This document shows positions 7,907 to 15,274 of a DNA stretch of 64,000 nucleotides, one piece after another. Source of the DNA: Rhizobium sp. 18055 (GTDB lineage Bacteria; Pseudomonadota; Alphaproteobacteria; Rhizobiales; Rhizobiaceae); contig NZ_CACSKD010000014.1 in NCBI RefSeq assembly GCF_902706285.1, positions 62,001 through 126,000 of the forward strand. The letters run 5' to 3'. The notes beneath the pieces are model-generated. The model had not been told where the DNA came from, did no database searches, and saw only the letters and a program-made list of their open reading frames with translations. Each line of letters starts with the position of its first letter. Position 1 is the first letter of the stretch. The translations under genes were made by a program, and so were the position numbers.

Positions 7907-8968
7907 TCAGTCCACCAGCGTCTTGCAGGTGGACTTCTTCGGCGGCGGCGCCTTCAGCGCCTTTTCGAGAGCCGTCATCTGCTTGCGGTCCTTGCCGCCG
8001 TGCGGCTGGACATTCAGCGTTTCGCTTTCCGGCCACCAGTCGCCGGCGACCCAGTAGGTCCAGCCGAGCCAGACATCCGGATTTGCCTGCAGGTGGTTGA
8101 GCACGTGCGACAGCCCAGCAACGCAGGCCTTGTCCTGCGAGACGCCGAACTCGCCAAGGAAGACGCGCGTATTGTTTTTCCTTGCCCATGCGGTCATCGC
8201 CGTTACCGCATCCAGCGCCTTGTCGTTGCCGGTGCATTCGCTATTCGTTCCCGAGGAATCGTCGTCGAAATACTGATGTACCTCGAAGGCGTAGTTCTTG
8301 CGCGGGTCGCGGATGCCCAGCATGACGGTGCCGTTGGCGCCGCCCGGGCCGTCCGTTTCCCAGGAATGGGCGCCGGTCCACTTTGTGCCGGGAACCAGAA
8401 TCAGATTGTTCGCTCCTGTGGCCCGGATGGTGCGGATAGCGGCATTGGCAGCCTTCAGCCAGACATCGGTTGCGATGTCGTTCGGCTCGTTCATCAGGCC
8501 GAAGATCACATCCTCCTGGTTGGCGAACTCGACGGCAAGCCGTGCCCAGAATTCGGCAAAGGCCGTGTCGGTGACCGGCGCATTGCCGATCTTGGTCTTG
8601 TTATAGGAGGCGTAATTGTGCGGATCGAGCACGATGGTGAGATGCTGCTTGCGCAGTAGATCGACCGTATCCTTCAGGCGCTTGACCTCGGCTTCGTCGA
8701 GCGGCTTTCCAAGCTGCGGCTGCAGGCGCTCCCAAAGAAACGGCAGGCGCACGGTGTTGAAGCCCTTCCCGGCGAAGTAGGCGATGGTTTCCTCGGAGGG
8801 GTAGTCATAGGCCTTGAAGTATTCGCCGCCGGGATCGCCGAATTCCGCACCGGAGAGATTGATACCCTGCAGGCAGGTGCCCTGCGCATTGGCGACACCC
8901 GTTTGGAGCACGACCGTTGCCAGGGCGGCCGCTGCAAGGCGCCGCCAGGATGAAGACATATAGGTCAT
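7907..8968 (-). CDS. Secreted glycoside hydrolase family 5 (endoglucanase-like)
   Basis: 353 residues with a Sec signal peptide (LAAAALATVVLQTGVANAQG, cleavage near ANA|Q). GH5 (beta/alpha)8-barrel enzymes hydrolyse beta-glucans or mannans with retention. The acid/base is Glu161 in GLMNEPND and the nucleophile Glu273 in FLGEFGVS; other marks are NTVRLPFLWERLQP and ILDPHNYA-like VLDPHNYASY. The start at 8968 (ATG) is kept; an ATG at 8959 would also leave an intact signal peptide. It is the first gene of a leftward pair with the polymerase-like protein. A periplasmic or exported glycanase encoded beside polymerase and Wzz usually trims or processes the nascent polysaccharide rather than digesting plant cellulose, but either is possible. 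Confidence 0.9.
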   Translation of the reverse strand: MTYMSSSWRRLAAAALATVVLQTGVANAQGTCLQGINLSGAEFGDPGGEYFKAYDYPSEETIAYFAGKGFNTVRLPFLWERLQPQLGKPLDEAEVKRLKDTVDLLRKQHLTIVLDPHNYASYNKTKIGNAPVTDTAFAEFWARLAVEFANQEDVIFGLMNEPNDIATDVWLKAANAAIRTIRATGANNLILVPGTKWTGAHSWETDGPGGANGTVMLGIRDPRKNYAFEVHQYFDDDSSGTNSECTGNDKALDAVTAMTAWARKNNTRVFLGEFGVSQDKACVAGLSHVLNHLQANPDVWLGWTYWVAGDWWPESETLNVQPHGGKDRKQMTALEKALKAPPPKKSTCKTLVD

Positions 8969-9101
8969 TTTTACCGCTTCCGGGTTCGGCTGATCGTTGA
9001 TTCCATTGTCGTTGCCGCATCTTAACGGTCCGTTAGCTAAGAATTTCTAAAGTCACGCTTACGCCGCCACGCGTTTTTGAGGGCGGACAACGAGCGCGCG
9101 A

Positions 9102-10739
9102 ATGAACCAGTTTGACAGGAATAAGGTAGGCCGGCTGCCGCAATGGCGCAGCTATGAGCCACCGAACGCCGAGCCCGACCGGACCGGCGCGCATGGACCG
9201 GTGCTGCGTCCGTCCGACTTCGTGCCTGCCAAGCCAGCGCCCGCATCGATTGCGCCCGACGCCACCGTTGCGCCGCAGCCGCCCACCGCCGAAATGGCAA
9301 CGCCCTCAACACCTCAGACGATAGCAGCGCAGCTTCCTTTCCGGCATGAGCCTGTCGAGACGCCGGTCACCGCCGCCCCCGTCTATATCCAGACCACCGA
9401 GCCATCAGGGCCGTTGCTCGACATTCGTTCCGTTATCCAGGCCGTCTGGCGCTGGCGGCTGATCGTGCTTGGACTTTCGGCGCTCGGTGCCGTCGCCGGC
9501 GGCGTGGTGCTGCCGATGTCGACGCAGAAATTCACCGCCGGAACCACGCTCTATTTCGACCCGCGCCAGGTCGGCCTCAGCGATCCGAGTTCGCAATCTT
9601 CCGGCCCATCGCCGGAAATGATCTCGGCAATGATCGACAGCCAGGTACAGATCCTGACCTCCGGCAATGTGATGCGTCGTGTCGCCGATGCGATGAAGCT
9701 CGACCAGGACCCGGAATTCACGGGCGGGCGACCCGATAGTGCCGCCGTCATCAGCGCGCTGCAGAAGGCAGTGCTGATTGCTCGCCAGAGCGGCACCTAT
9801 GTCGTGTCGATGACGGCAACCACAAAGGACCCGGAGAAATCCGCGCGCCTGGCCAACCAGGTCGTCGCCTCCTTCCTGCAGGAGGAAGACAGCGCCAGCT
9901 CCGGTCTCTACCAGGATACGTCCACCACGCTCGACAGCCGCCTGACCGATCTTCGGCAGAAGGTCCAGGAAGCCGAGCAGGCGGTCGAGACCTATCGCGC
10001 CGATAACGACATGGCCTCGACGCAGAACGGCCTGATCTCCGACCAGCGGCTGGCATCGCTGAACACGCTGCTGGTGACGGCGCAGGACAAGACGATCCAG
10101 GCAAAAACCAGAGCCGACGCCGTGGCGAACCTGCGCTTCGAAGACATTGTCGGCGGCGATCCGCAGAGCGGCGGCGTTTCGACCGCACTTGCCAGCCTGC
10201 GCCAACAATATTCGACACAGGCGGCGATCGTCGGCAGCCTCGAGAGCCAGATGGGCACACGCCATCCGCGGCTGCAAGCCGCGCGTTCCTCGCTGAAGAG
10301 CGTGTCAGACGAAATCCGCGGCGAACTGCAACGACTGGCAAGCACCGCGCAAGGCGAATACGACCAGGCGAAGAAGGCCGAAGACGCCATTTCCAAGGAG
10401 CTGGCAGTTCAAAAGGCCTTGCAGGTCAACACATCGGACAAGCAGGTCGAACTCAACGAATTGCAGCGCAAGGCGACAGCGGCGCGCGACATCTACGAGA
10501 CCGTGCTGAAGCGCTCGAGCCAGACCAGCGAAGAGCAGAGCCTGTCGCGCAGCAACATCCGGGTGATCTCGCAGGCCGAACCGCCGCTGAAGGCCAATGG
10601 GCCGGGCAGGAAGGTGCTTCTGATCGCCGGCATCATCGGCGGTTTCCTTGCCGGCTTCCTGGCTGGTGTCGGTCTTGCGATCATGGCCACCCTCATCGCC
10701 CACCCGACACTCAGAAGCTATTTCCGCAAGCCGGGCTGA
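9102..10739 (+). CDS. Wzz/GumC-type polysaccharide chain-length determinant protein
   Basis: 545-residue inner-membrane protein of the polysaccharide co-polymerase family. Residues 1–100 are a long proline/alanine-rich cytosolic tail. A first membrane helix lies at about 118–139 (LIVLGLSALGAVAGGVVLPM), followed by a Wzz domain, a long coiled-coil periplasmic region (about 270–470, with VQEAEQAVETYRADND) and a second helix near 502–531 (LLIAGIIGGFLAGFLAGVGL). No Walker-type tyrosine kinase domain follows, so it resembles GumC or the N-terminal half of ExoP and would need a separate kinase. It is divergent from the GH5/polymerase pair over a 133-base gap that must hold both promoters. It is expected to set polymer length and couple synthesis to export. 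Confidence 0.88.
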   Translation: MNQFDRNKVGRLPQWRSYEPPNAEPDRTGAHGPVLRPSDFVPAKPAPASIAPDATVAPQPPTAEMATPSTPQTIAAQLPFRHEPVETPVTAAPVYIQTTEPSGPLLDIRSVIQAVWRWRLIVLGLSALGAVAGGVVLPMSTQKFTAGTTLYFDPRQVGLSDPSSQSSGPSPEMISAMIDSQVQILTSGNVMRRVADAMKLDQDPEFTGGRPDSAAVISALQKAVLIARQSGTYVVSMTATTKDPEKSARLANQVVASFLQEEDSASSGLYQDTSTTLDSRLTDLRQKVQEAEQAVETYRADNDMASTQNGLISDQRLASLNTLLVTAQDKTIQAKTRADAVANLRFEDIVGGDPQSGGVSTALASLRQQYSTQAAIVGSLESQMGTRHPRLQAARSSLKSVSDEIRGELQRLASTAQGEYDQAKKAEDAISKELAVQKALQVNTSDKQVELNELQRKATAARDIYETVLKRSSQTSEEQSLSRSNIRVISQAEPPLKANGPGRKVLLIAGIIGGFLAGFLAGVGLAIMATLIAHPTLRSYFRKPG

Positions 10740-10841
10740 GGTCACGATTGCGGGAGCAGCGGTGCGTCGGCTTGATGGCTGATGGCGCCATGCTTACATC
10801 CACGCCATTGATGGAGAGGCCGGGATCGGCCAGGGGCACTG

Positions 10842-11183
10842 ATGCGACTTGGTAATTTGAAAAGGGCGGTTTTGATCATGCTGGCGCTTTCGAGCGGCCT
10901 GCTGCCGACATCGGGTTTTTCAACAGACTGGAAGCGTGCCGGCGAAGGCCGGGTGCAATCGGCCTATCCCTATGCCAATCTGCCGGGTGTCAAGGCGCAG
11001 ACCGACAAGTCGCTCGAGCCTGACCTCAAATGTCGCACGGAGACGCAATATGTCCGCCGGCGCTACGACGAGATCTTCCGTTCCGGTGGGATGCCGATGA
11101 CAGTCTATGTCTGCGACCGCGACGGCGTCATATCCTCCGGCAGCCAGGTTCCGCTGCGCGGCCACTACCAGCCGGTCCGCTGA
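10842..11183 (+). CDS. Small secreted protein, function unknown
   Basis: 113 residues. Basic N-terminus and hydrophobic core (LKRAVLIMLALSSGLLPTSG) form a signal peptide, likely cut before FSTDWKR. The mature part is about 85 residues with two cysteines (LKCRTETQYVRRRYDE and VYVCDRDG) that could form a disulfide, and a C-terminal SGSQVPLRGHYQPVR. No family is recognised. It lies between the Wzz gene and an ECF sigma gene, all rightward, and could belong to the sigma regulon; the sequence alone does not show this. Confidence 0.65.
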   Translation: MRLGNLKRAVLIMLALSSGLLPTSGFSTDWKRAGEGRVQSAYPYANLPGVKAQTDKSLEPDLKCRTETQYVRRRYDEIFRSGGMPMTVYVCDRDGVISSGSQVPLRGHYQPVR

Positions 11184-11366
11184 CCGATTGGCGAGCGTTG
11201 GCACACGGTGCCCGCGCGACGCGACGCCGGATTTTTTTAGCGGCGCGGTCTTGCAGCATCCTCCAAGGCAAGAGACAAGGGCTACGAGCCGTGCATTGCC
11301 GCATTCCAAAATATTTCAGCAGCCCGGTAACAACAGCCTGTGCCCGTTCGTAGAGGATAATGTCGG

Positions 11367-11936
11367 GTGAATTATTCGGCGCGTGAGGAAGAATGGGCAG
11401 GCTGGATGCGGCAAGCGCTTGATGGCGATGCGCATGCCTATCAGCGATTTCTTCTGGCCGTGACGCCGCATCTGCGGGCCATGGCGCGTCGGCGCTGCGA
11501 CCATTTCGGCGCGCCGGCGAGCGAAGCGGAAGACGTGGTACAGGAGGTGCTGCTGGCGGTACACCTGAAGCGCGGAACCTGGGATACCGCACGCCCGATC
11601 GGGCCGTGGCTATCGACCATCGTGCGCAACAAGCTGATCGATAGCCTGCGGCGCCGGGGCCGGCATGTGACTGTGCCGATCGAGGACGTCATCGAGACGC
11701 TTGAGAGCAGCGAGCAGACAGAAGATGCGATGGATCGCCTCGACGCCAAGCATCTGCTGGAACGCCTGAAGGATCCGCAACGCGATATCGTGCGCTCGAT
11801 ATCGATGGATGGTGCGGGCATACGCGAGACGGCAGAACGACTGAGAATGAGCGAAGGGGCGGTGCGCGTGGCGCTGCATCGCGCGCTGAAAACGCTGGCG
11901 GCCCTATATCGGAGTGGACCTGGTGAAGACGAATGA
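11367..11936 (+). CDS. ECF RNA polymerase sigma factor
   Basis: 189 residues. Sigma region 2 (about 22–95) holds SEAEDVVQEVLLAVHLKR and WLSTIVRNKLIDSLRRRGR, which bind the −10 element and core polymerase. Region 4 (about 130–180) holds RDIVRSISMDGAGIRETAER and MSEGAVRVALHRALKTLAA, the −35-binding helix-turn-helix. The start is GTG at 11367, with GAGGA nine bases upstream. It overlaps the NrsF-type membrane protein gene by 14 bases, the classic sigma/anti-sigma pairing (SigF–NrsF type of Caulobacter and rhizobia). It probably drives an envelope, oxidative or metal-stress regulon. Confidence 0.92.
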   Translation: MNYSAREEEWAGWMRQALDGDAHAYQRFLLAVTPHLRAMARRRCDHFGAPASEAEDVVQEVLLAVHLKRGTWDTARPIGPWLSTIVRNKLIDSLRRRGRHVTVPIEDVIETLESSEQTEDAMDRLDAKHLLERLKDPQRDIVRSISMDGAGIRETAERLRMSEGAVRVALHRALKTLAALYRSGPGEDE

Positions 11937-12558
11937 GCTGATAAGCCTGTTGACAGAAGACACGCCGGTGCGGATTCGGCTCGGCCGGGTGCTGACGACT
12001 GCGCTCATTGCCGGCACCGCCATTTCGGCAGTGATGCTTCTGTCAACGGTCGGCATTCGCCACGACATATGGAGCGCGATTGAAACAGCGCGCGTGCTCT
12101 TCAAGGTCGGATTGATGCTGACGCTCGTCGTGGTTGCCGCGGCAGCGGTGTTCCGGATAGGCCGTCCCGGCGTCTCGCTGAGGCCAGCCGCATTGGCGCT
12201 GCTCATTCCGCTTGGGCTGCTCATCGCCGCCGTTGCCATCGAGCTCTCCGTACTGCCTTCGCAGGCCTGGGAGAGCCAGTTGATGGGCCACAATGCGCGC
12301 TTCTGCCTGATGTTCATTCCCGTGCTGTCATTGGCGCCGCTGGCCGGCTTCATGCTGGCGCTCAGGAATGGTGCGCCCGAGCGACCAACGCTTGCGGGTG
12401 CTGCAGCCGGCCTTGCTTCCGGCGCCATCGCCGCCGCGCTCTACGCCTGGCATTGCGTCGATGACAGCCCGCTTTTCGTCGCCACCTGGTACACGATCGC
12501 CATCGCCGCCGTGACCGCTATCGGCGCCGTGCTCGGCCGCCGATATCTGCGCTGGTAG
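11923..12558 (+). CDS. nrsF: NrsF-type membrane anti-sigma factor (DUF1109)
   Basis: 211 residues with six hydrophobic segments (for example VLTTALIAGTAISAVMLLS, VGLMLTLVVVAAAAVF, AALALLIPLGLLIAAVAI). The family holds the partner sigma factor at the inner membrane until stress releases it. The family's usual N-terminus MKT(D/N)ELI fits the GTG at 11923, which has CGGAG 8 bases upstream, better than the GTG at 11914. Two cysteines 50 residues apart (RFCLMF, residue 128; WHCVDD, residue 178) match the pair of conserved cysteines described for Caulobacter NrsF as important for metal sensing. Overlap with the sigma gene implies translational coupling. Confidence 0.88.
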   Translation: MKTNELISLLTEDTPVRIRLGRVLTTALIAGTAISAVMLLSTVGIRHDIWSAIETARVLFKVGLMLTLVVVAAAAVFRIGRPGVSLRPAALALLIPLGLLIAAVAIELSVLPSQAWESQLMGHNARFCLMFIPVLSLAPLAGFMLALRNGAPERPTLAGAAAGLASGAIAAALYAWHCVDDSPLFVATWYTIAIAAVTAIGAVLGRRYLRW

Positions 12559-12600
12559 GAATTTTCGAAACCGGAAACGAGACGCGCCGAGCCTGAAGTA

Positions 12601-12819
12601 TCAAATGCTTTTGGCGCCCTCATCGGTGGCCTGTTGAGTGGTCGCCTTCGGCCCGATCGGCTGCGCCACGCCATCGATCCGATGGCGGCTGCCGTAGCTT
12701 ACGGCGGCACTGGCGACAAGCAGAACCATGAGGAGACATGCAAGAATACCGGTGAGATCAACCCTCAGTGTAACACCCCGGCTGAACTTCCCTTCAAGAG
12801 AAGAAGTCGCGTTTTTCAT
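12601..12819 (-). CDS. Small single-span membrane protein, unknown
   Basis: 72 residues from the ATG at 12819 (MKNATSSLEGKFSRGVTLRV), with AAGGG about ten bases upstream. A TTG at 12855 would add 12 residues but has no better site. One strong transmembrane helix (LTGILACLLMVLLVASAAVS, about residues 22–41) is followed by a hydrophilic tail rich in Q, T and A. It faces the anti-sigma gene head-on, 42 bases past its stop. No family is recognised; its membrane location is the only safe statement. Confidence 0.5.
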   Translation of the reverse strand: MKNATSSLEGKFSRGVTLRVDLTGILACLLMVLLVASAAVSYGSRHRIDGVAQPIGPKATTQQATDEGAKSI

Positions 12820-13277
12820 GCAGCGCTGGACCCTTAAATGCCATCGATCTCCCAATGGGACGAACTAAGCATCATTCGCGCCCAAATGAAAGAGCTTCAG
12901 ACTTGGCGTTCAGCCGCTTCGATGACAATACTGTGCATTAGCAAGGGATAGGTGTTTTCAATGCATGCTTTCACATCAGCGGCACGAAAACTTGCTTCAA
13001 GACATGCCAAGATCGTTGCTCGGCCTGCGCAAACATTGCGCAATGTTAACCGCAACGCGACGTTATTCTTCGAGCGACAAGCACAGGCGATATTCTGATC
13101 GAGACGCGAGCAGGGTCGCGCTTTCGGACATGCCGGAAGATCGGAGCTCAAGGCTCAAAATTCCGTTTCAGGTGTTGGGAAGAGATTTTCGGCGTTCCGG
13201 CAATATCAACTCTGACGAGGTTTGCGGAACGCCTAATATCTTACAATCGTTGAGAAATTGGCTTTCTCAAAATGGAA
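12820..13277. other. 458-base intergenic stretch with a perfect palindrome and two competing tiny frames
   Basis: No gene can be called with confidence. A perfect 16-base palindrome AACATTGCGCAATGTT lies at 13032–13047. Two short frames run through it: rightward 12961–13098 (45 residues, basic, starting MHAFTSAARKLASRHAKIVA, after AAGGGATAGG) and a leftward frame ending at 12897 (about 36–48 residues, ending IVIEAAERQV). The remainder up to the tRNA shows nothing recognisable. Confidence 0.45.
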
Positions 13278-13364
13278 TGGTGCCCAGAAGAGGACTCGAA
13301 CCTCCACACCCTTTCGGGTACCAGCACCTGAAGCTGGCGCGTCTACCAATTCCGCCATCTGGGC
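13278..13364 (-). tRNA. tRNA-Leu (anticodon CAG)
   Basis: On the minus strand the cloverleaf folds fully. The acceptor is GCCCAGA with TCTGGGC, the D-arm contains GGCGGAATTGGTAGACGC, and the anticodon stem CCAGC/GCTGG has loop TTCAGGT, giving anticodon CAG. A long variable arm (TACCCGAAAGGGT) is typical of leucine tRNAs, the T-arm holds GGTTCGAGTCC, and CCA is encoded. No integrase or duplicated tRNA end is visible nearby. Confidence 0.97.
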
Positions 13365-13548
13365 GACGGAGAGCGATGTACGGGGGTGGCCCGTTGGTGT
13401 CAACAGGGTTTTTGAAGTTTTTCTGACAGCGCGCAAAAAAGTCGGGGGATGGGGCGACGGAAGCAGGCTTTTTGCACAATTGCGCCGTTGGCATGATGCC
13501 GATCGGCGTGCCACGCACTATATCAGTTGCATGGACAAGGAGGCTTTG

Positions 13549-14031
13549 ATGACCGGTTTGCAGAAACTGCCCCTGATCGTGATTCTATCGCTTCTGCCCC
13601 TGGGGCAGGTTTCGGCAATGCAGGGCGTCGCCAGGCCGTTCGTCGCCGGGCCGCAGATGGCGGGCAACCCCGCTATCATCAAGGTTCAGACGAGCTGCGA
13701 TTTCCGCGGCTGCTTTACGTACGGCCGCACGCAATCGTTCACGCCCTCCTATGTGCAGCCGAATTACCGGCCGCCGACGGCGACAGGGCCGACCTACTAC
13801 AGGCCCCGGGAAGCGGGTCCGGCGCCAAGCTACTACAACAACCAGCCGCCGGGCAGCTACAAGCTGCCGCCCGTGCGCCGTGCACCGAAAACGCAGCCAC
13901 GCGTCGAGCAGGCAGACAAGAGCTTCCACACCGAATGGTGCCGGAGCCAGTATCGCAGCTACAATCCGAGGACCGATCGCTTCATCACCTATGAAGGGAC
14001 CTCCAAGACCTGCAACTCGCCCTACGACTAG
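13549..14031 (+). CDS. Secreted BA14K-like protein
   Basis: 160 residues. A signal peptide (LQKLPLIVILSLLPLGQVSA) is followed by a Pro/Tyr-rich low-complexity middle (YRPPTATGPTYYRPREAG, SYYNNQPPGSYKLPP). The C-terminal 40 residues, HTEWCRSQYRSYNPRTDRF then ITYEGTSKTCNSPY, match the BA14K pattern first described for a Brucella immunoreactive, lectin-like protein. The start at 13549 is chosen over the ATG at 13531 because AAGGAGG lies five bases before it. It is monocistronic, between tRNA-Leu and a convergent gene two bases away. It is probably periplasmic or surface-associated; its function in rhizobia is not established. Confidence 0.8.
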   Translation: MTGLQKLPLIVILSLLPLGQVSAMQGVARPFVAGPQMAGNPAIIKVQTSCDFRGCFTYGRTQSFTPSYVQPNYRPPTATGPTYYRPREAGPAPSYYNNQPPGSYKLPPVRRAPKTQPRVEQADKSFHTEWCRSQYRSYNPRTDRFITYEGTSKTCNSPYD

Positions 14032-14033
14032 GT

Positions 14034-14330
14034 TCAGCTTTCCTTCGACGCCCGGTCGATGTGGCCGAGATCGCGGTCCGGTTCGATGATGTCGCGGATG
14101 CGCTGCTTCAGCTCCTTCGGGCCGGGAAATCCGCCATCGCGCTTGCGCTCCCAGACCAGCGCGTCATCGACGCGGATCTCGAAATTGCCGCCGGTGCCGG
14201 GAATGAGCGCCACTTCACCGAGGCTATCGGTGAAGGTCTGCAGCAGCTCCTGCGCCATCCAGCCGGCGCGCAGCAGCCAGTTGCACTGCGTGCAATATAA
14301 AATCGTTATGCGGGGTTTGTTCTCGGTCAT
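14034..14330 (-). CDS. SelT/SelW/SelH family (Rdx) thioredoxin-like protein
   Basis: 98 residues with a thioredoxin-like fold and redox motif CTQC (residues 13–16, ILYCTQCNWLLRAGWMAQEL), where eukaryotic selenoprotein W has CxxU. Further family marks are LIPGTGGNFEIRVDDALVW and GGFPGPKELKQRIRD. The ATG at 14330 has AAAGGAAACC upstream; a longer frame reaching 14516 lacks this. It is a cytosolic protein probably involved in thiol redox control; its partner is unknown. It converges with the BA14K-like gene and is divergent from the amidotransferase. Confidence 0.88.
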   Translation of the reverse strand: MTENKPRITILYCTQCNWLLRAGWMAQELLQTFTDSLGEVALIPGTGGNFEIRVDDALVWERKRDGGFPGPKELKQRIRDIIEPDRDLGHIDRASKES

Positions 14331-14442
14331 GGCGGTTTCCTTTCGCTCAGATTTGCGAACTGCCGGGGTGTCGCGCAACGGATATTGCAATCGCCGACGG
14401 CTTGGTGTTCCTGTGAGCCGACAGAGAATGCAGGAGACGTTG

Positions 14443-15180
14443 ATGCGGGTTGCCGTCGTCGAAAACATGAAGAACACGCCGCTCGGATCGCTCGGCGTGG
14501 CACTTGCCGAGGCCAATGCCGAGCTCGATTATTTCAGGCCCTATATCGACGGACGGCTGCCGCGCAGCATTTTCGAGCATGATGCGCTGGTCGTACTCGG
14601 CGGCGAGCAGGACGCGCTCGATGACGAGGCCTATCCCTACCTGCCGGCTCTGGCGCGGCTGATGCAGCGCTTTTCCGAATCAGGCAAGGCGGTGCTCGGG
14701 ATCTGCCTCGGCGCACAGATTTTGGCGCGGGCCTATGGGGCGGAGAACCTGTTGAGCCGGACGCTGGAATTCGGCTGGAAGCCAGTCTCGGTGACCAACG
14801 ACGGCAAGGCGGATGCGCTGCTTGCGGGACTGGAGGCCGAATTCACGACGTTCGAGTGGCACAGCGACACGTTTACGCTGCCGGAAGGCGCCAGCCTGCT
14901 GGCCAGCACCCCGCTTGTCGAGAACCAGGCGTTTCGCGTCGGGCCGGCGGCCTACGGCGCGCAATTCCACTTCGAGGCCAATGCCGAAGTGGTCGAGGGG
15001 TGGACGGCCGGGTTCGAGCAGACGATCGAGCGAATGGAGCCGGGCTGGCTCAGCCGCTATCGCGATTTCGTTTCCGCGCATGCAGCCGAGGCGGACGCCA
15101 ACGGCGTTGCGATTGCGCGCAACTGGGTGGCGATGATCAAGGTTGCCGCCGCCACGGACAGGCAGGCCGCCAGCGGCTGA
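14443..15180 (+). CDS. Class I glutamine amidotransferase-like protein (GATase1)
   Basis: 245 residues. The nucleophile is Cys88 in VLGICLGAQILARAYG, with His176 and Glu178 in GAQFHFEANAE completing the triad. The single-domain architecture without a synthetase part resembles GMP-synthase-like or gamma-glutamyl hydrolase-like stand-alone amidotransferases of unknown acceptor. The start is ATG 14443 after AGGAGACGTTG; the frame is open further left but without a site. It is convergent with the GH127 gene. It could act on a gamma-glutamyl or purine-type substrate, but nothing in the context decides this. Confidence 0.85.
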   Translation: MRVAVVENMKNTPLGSLGVALAEANAELDYFRPYIDGRLPRSIFEHDALVVLGGEQDALDDEAYPYLPALARLMQRFSESGKAVLGICLGAQILARAYGAENLLSRTLEFGWKPVSVTNDGKADALLAGLEAEFTTFEWHSDTFTLPEGASLLASTPLVENQAFRVGPAAYGAQFHFEANAEVVEGWTAGFEQTIERMEPGWLSRYRDFVSAHAAEADANGVAIARNWVAMIKVAAATDRQAASG

Positions 15181-15274
15181 CCGGACGACGGGCTGGGCAA
15201 CGGCCTGAGCGATGCGGCCGCCGGGCAGCGGCTGTGCCGCCCGAAGGCCTTTCGGATTTATGGATAGCGGGGCG

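Noticed and set aside
11326..11352. Possible ECF promoter GGTAAC-N17-CGTA upstream of the sigma gene
   Set aside because: The motif fits ECF promoters, but transcription would start at about the ribosome-binding site of the GTG start, leaving no usable leader. Kept only as a weak possibility.
13278..13364. tRNA-Leu as an integration site
   Set aside because: No integrase, no repeated tRNA 3' end and no change of content beside the tRNA.
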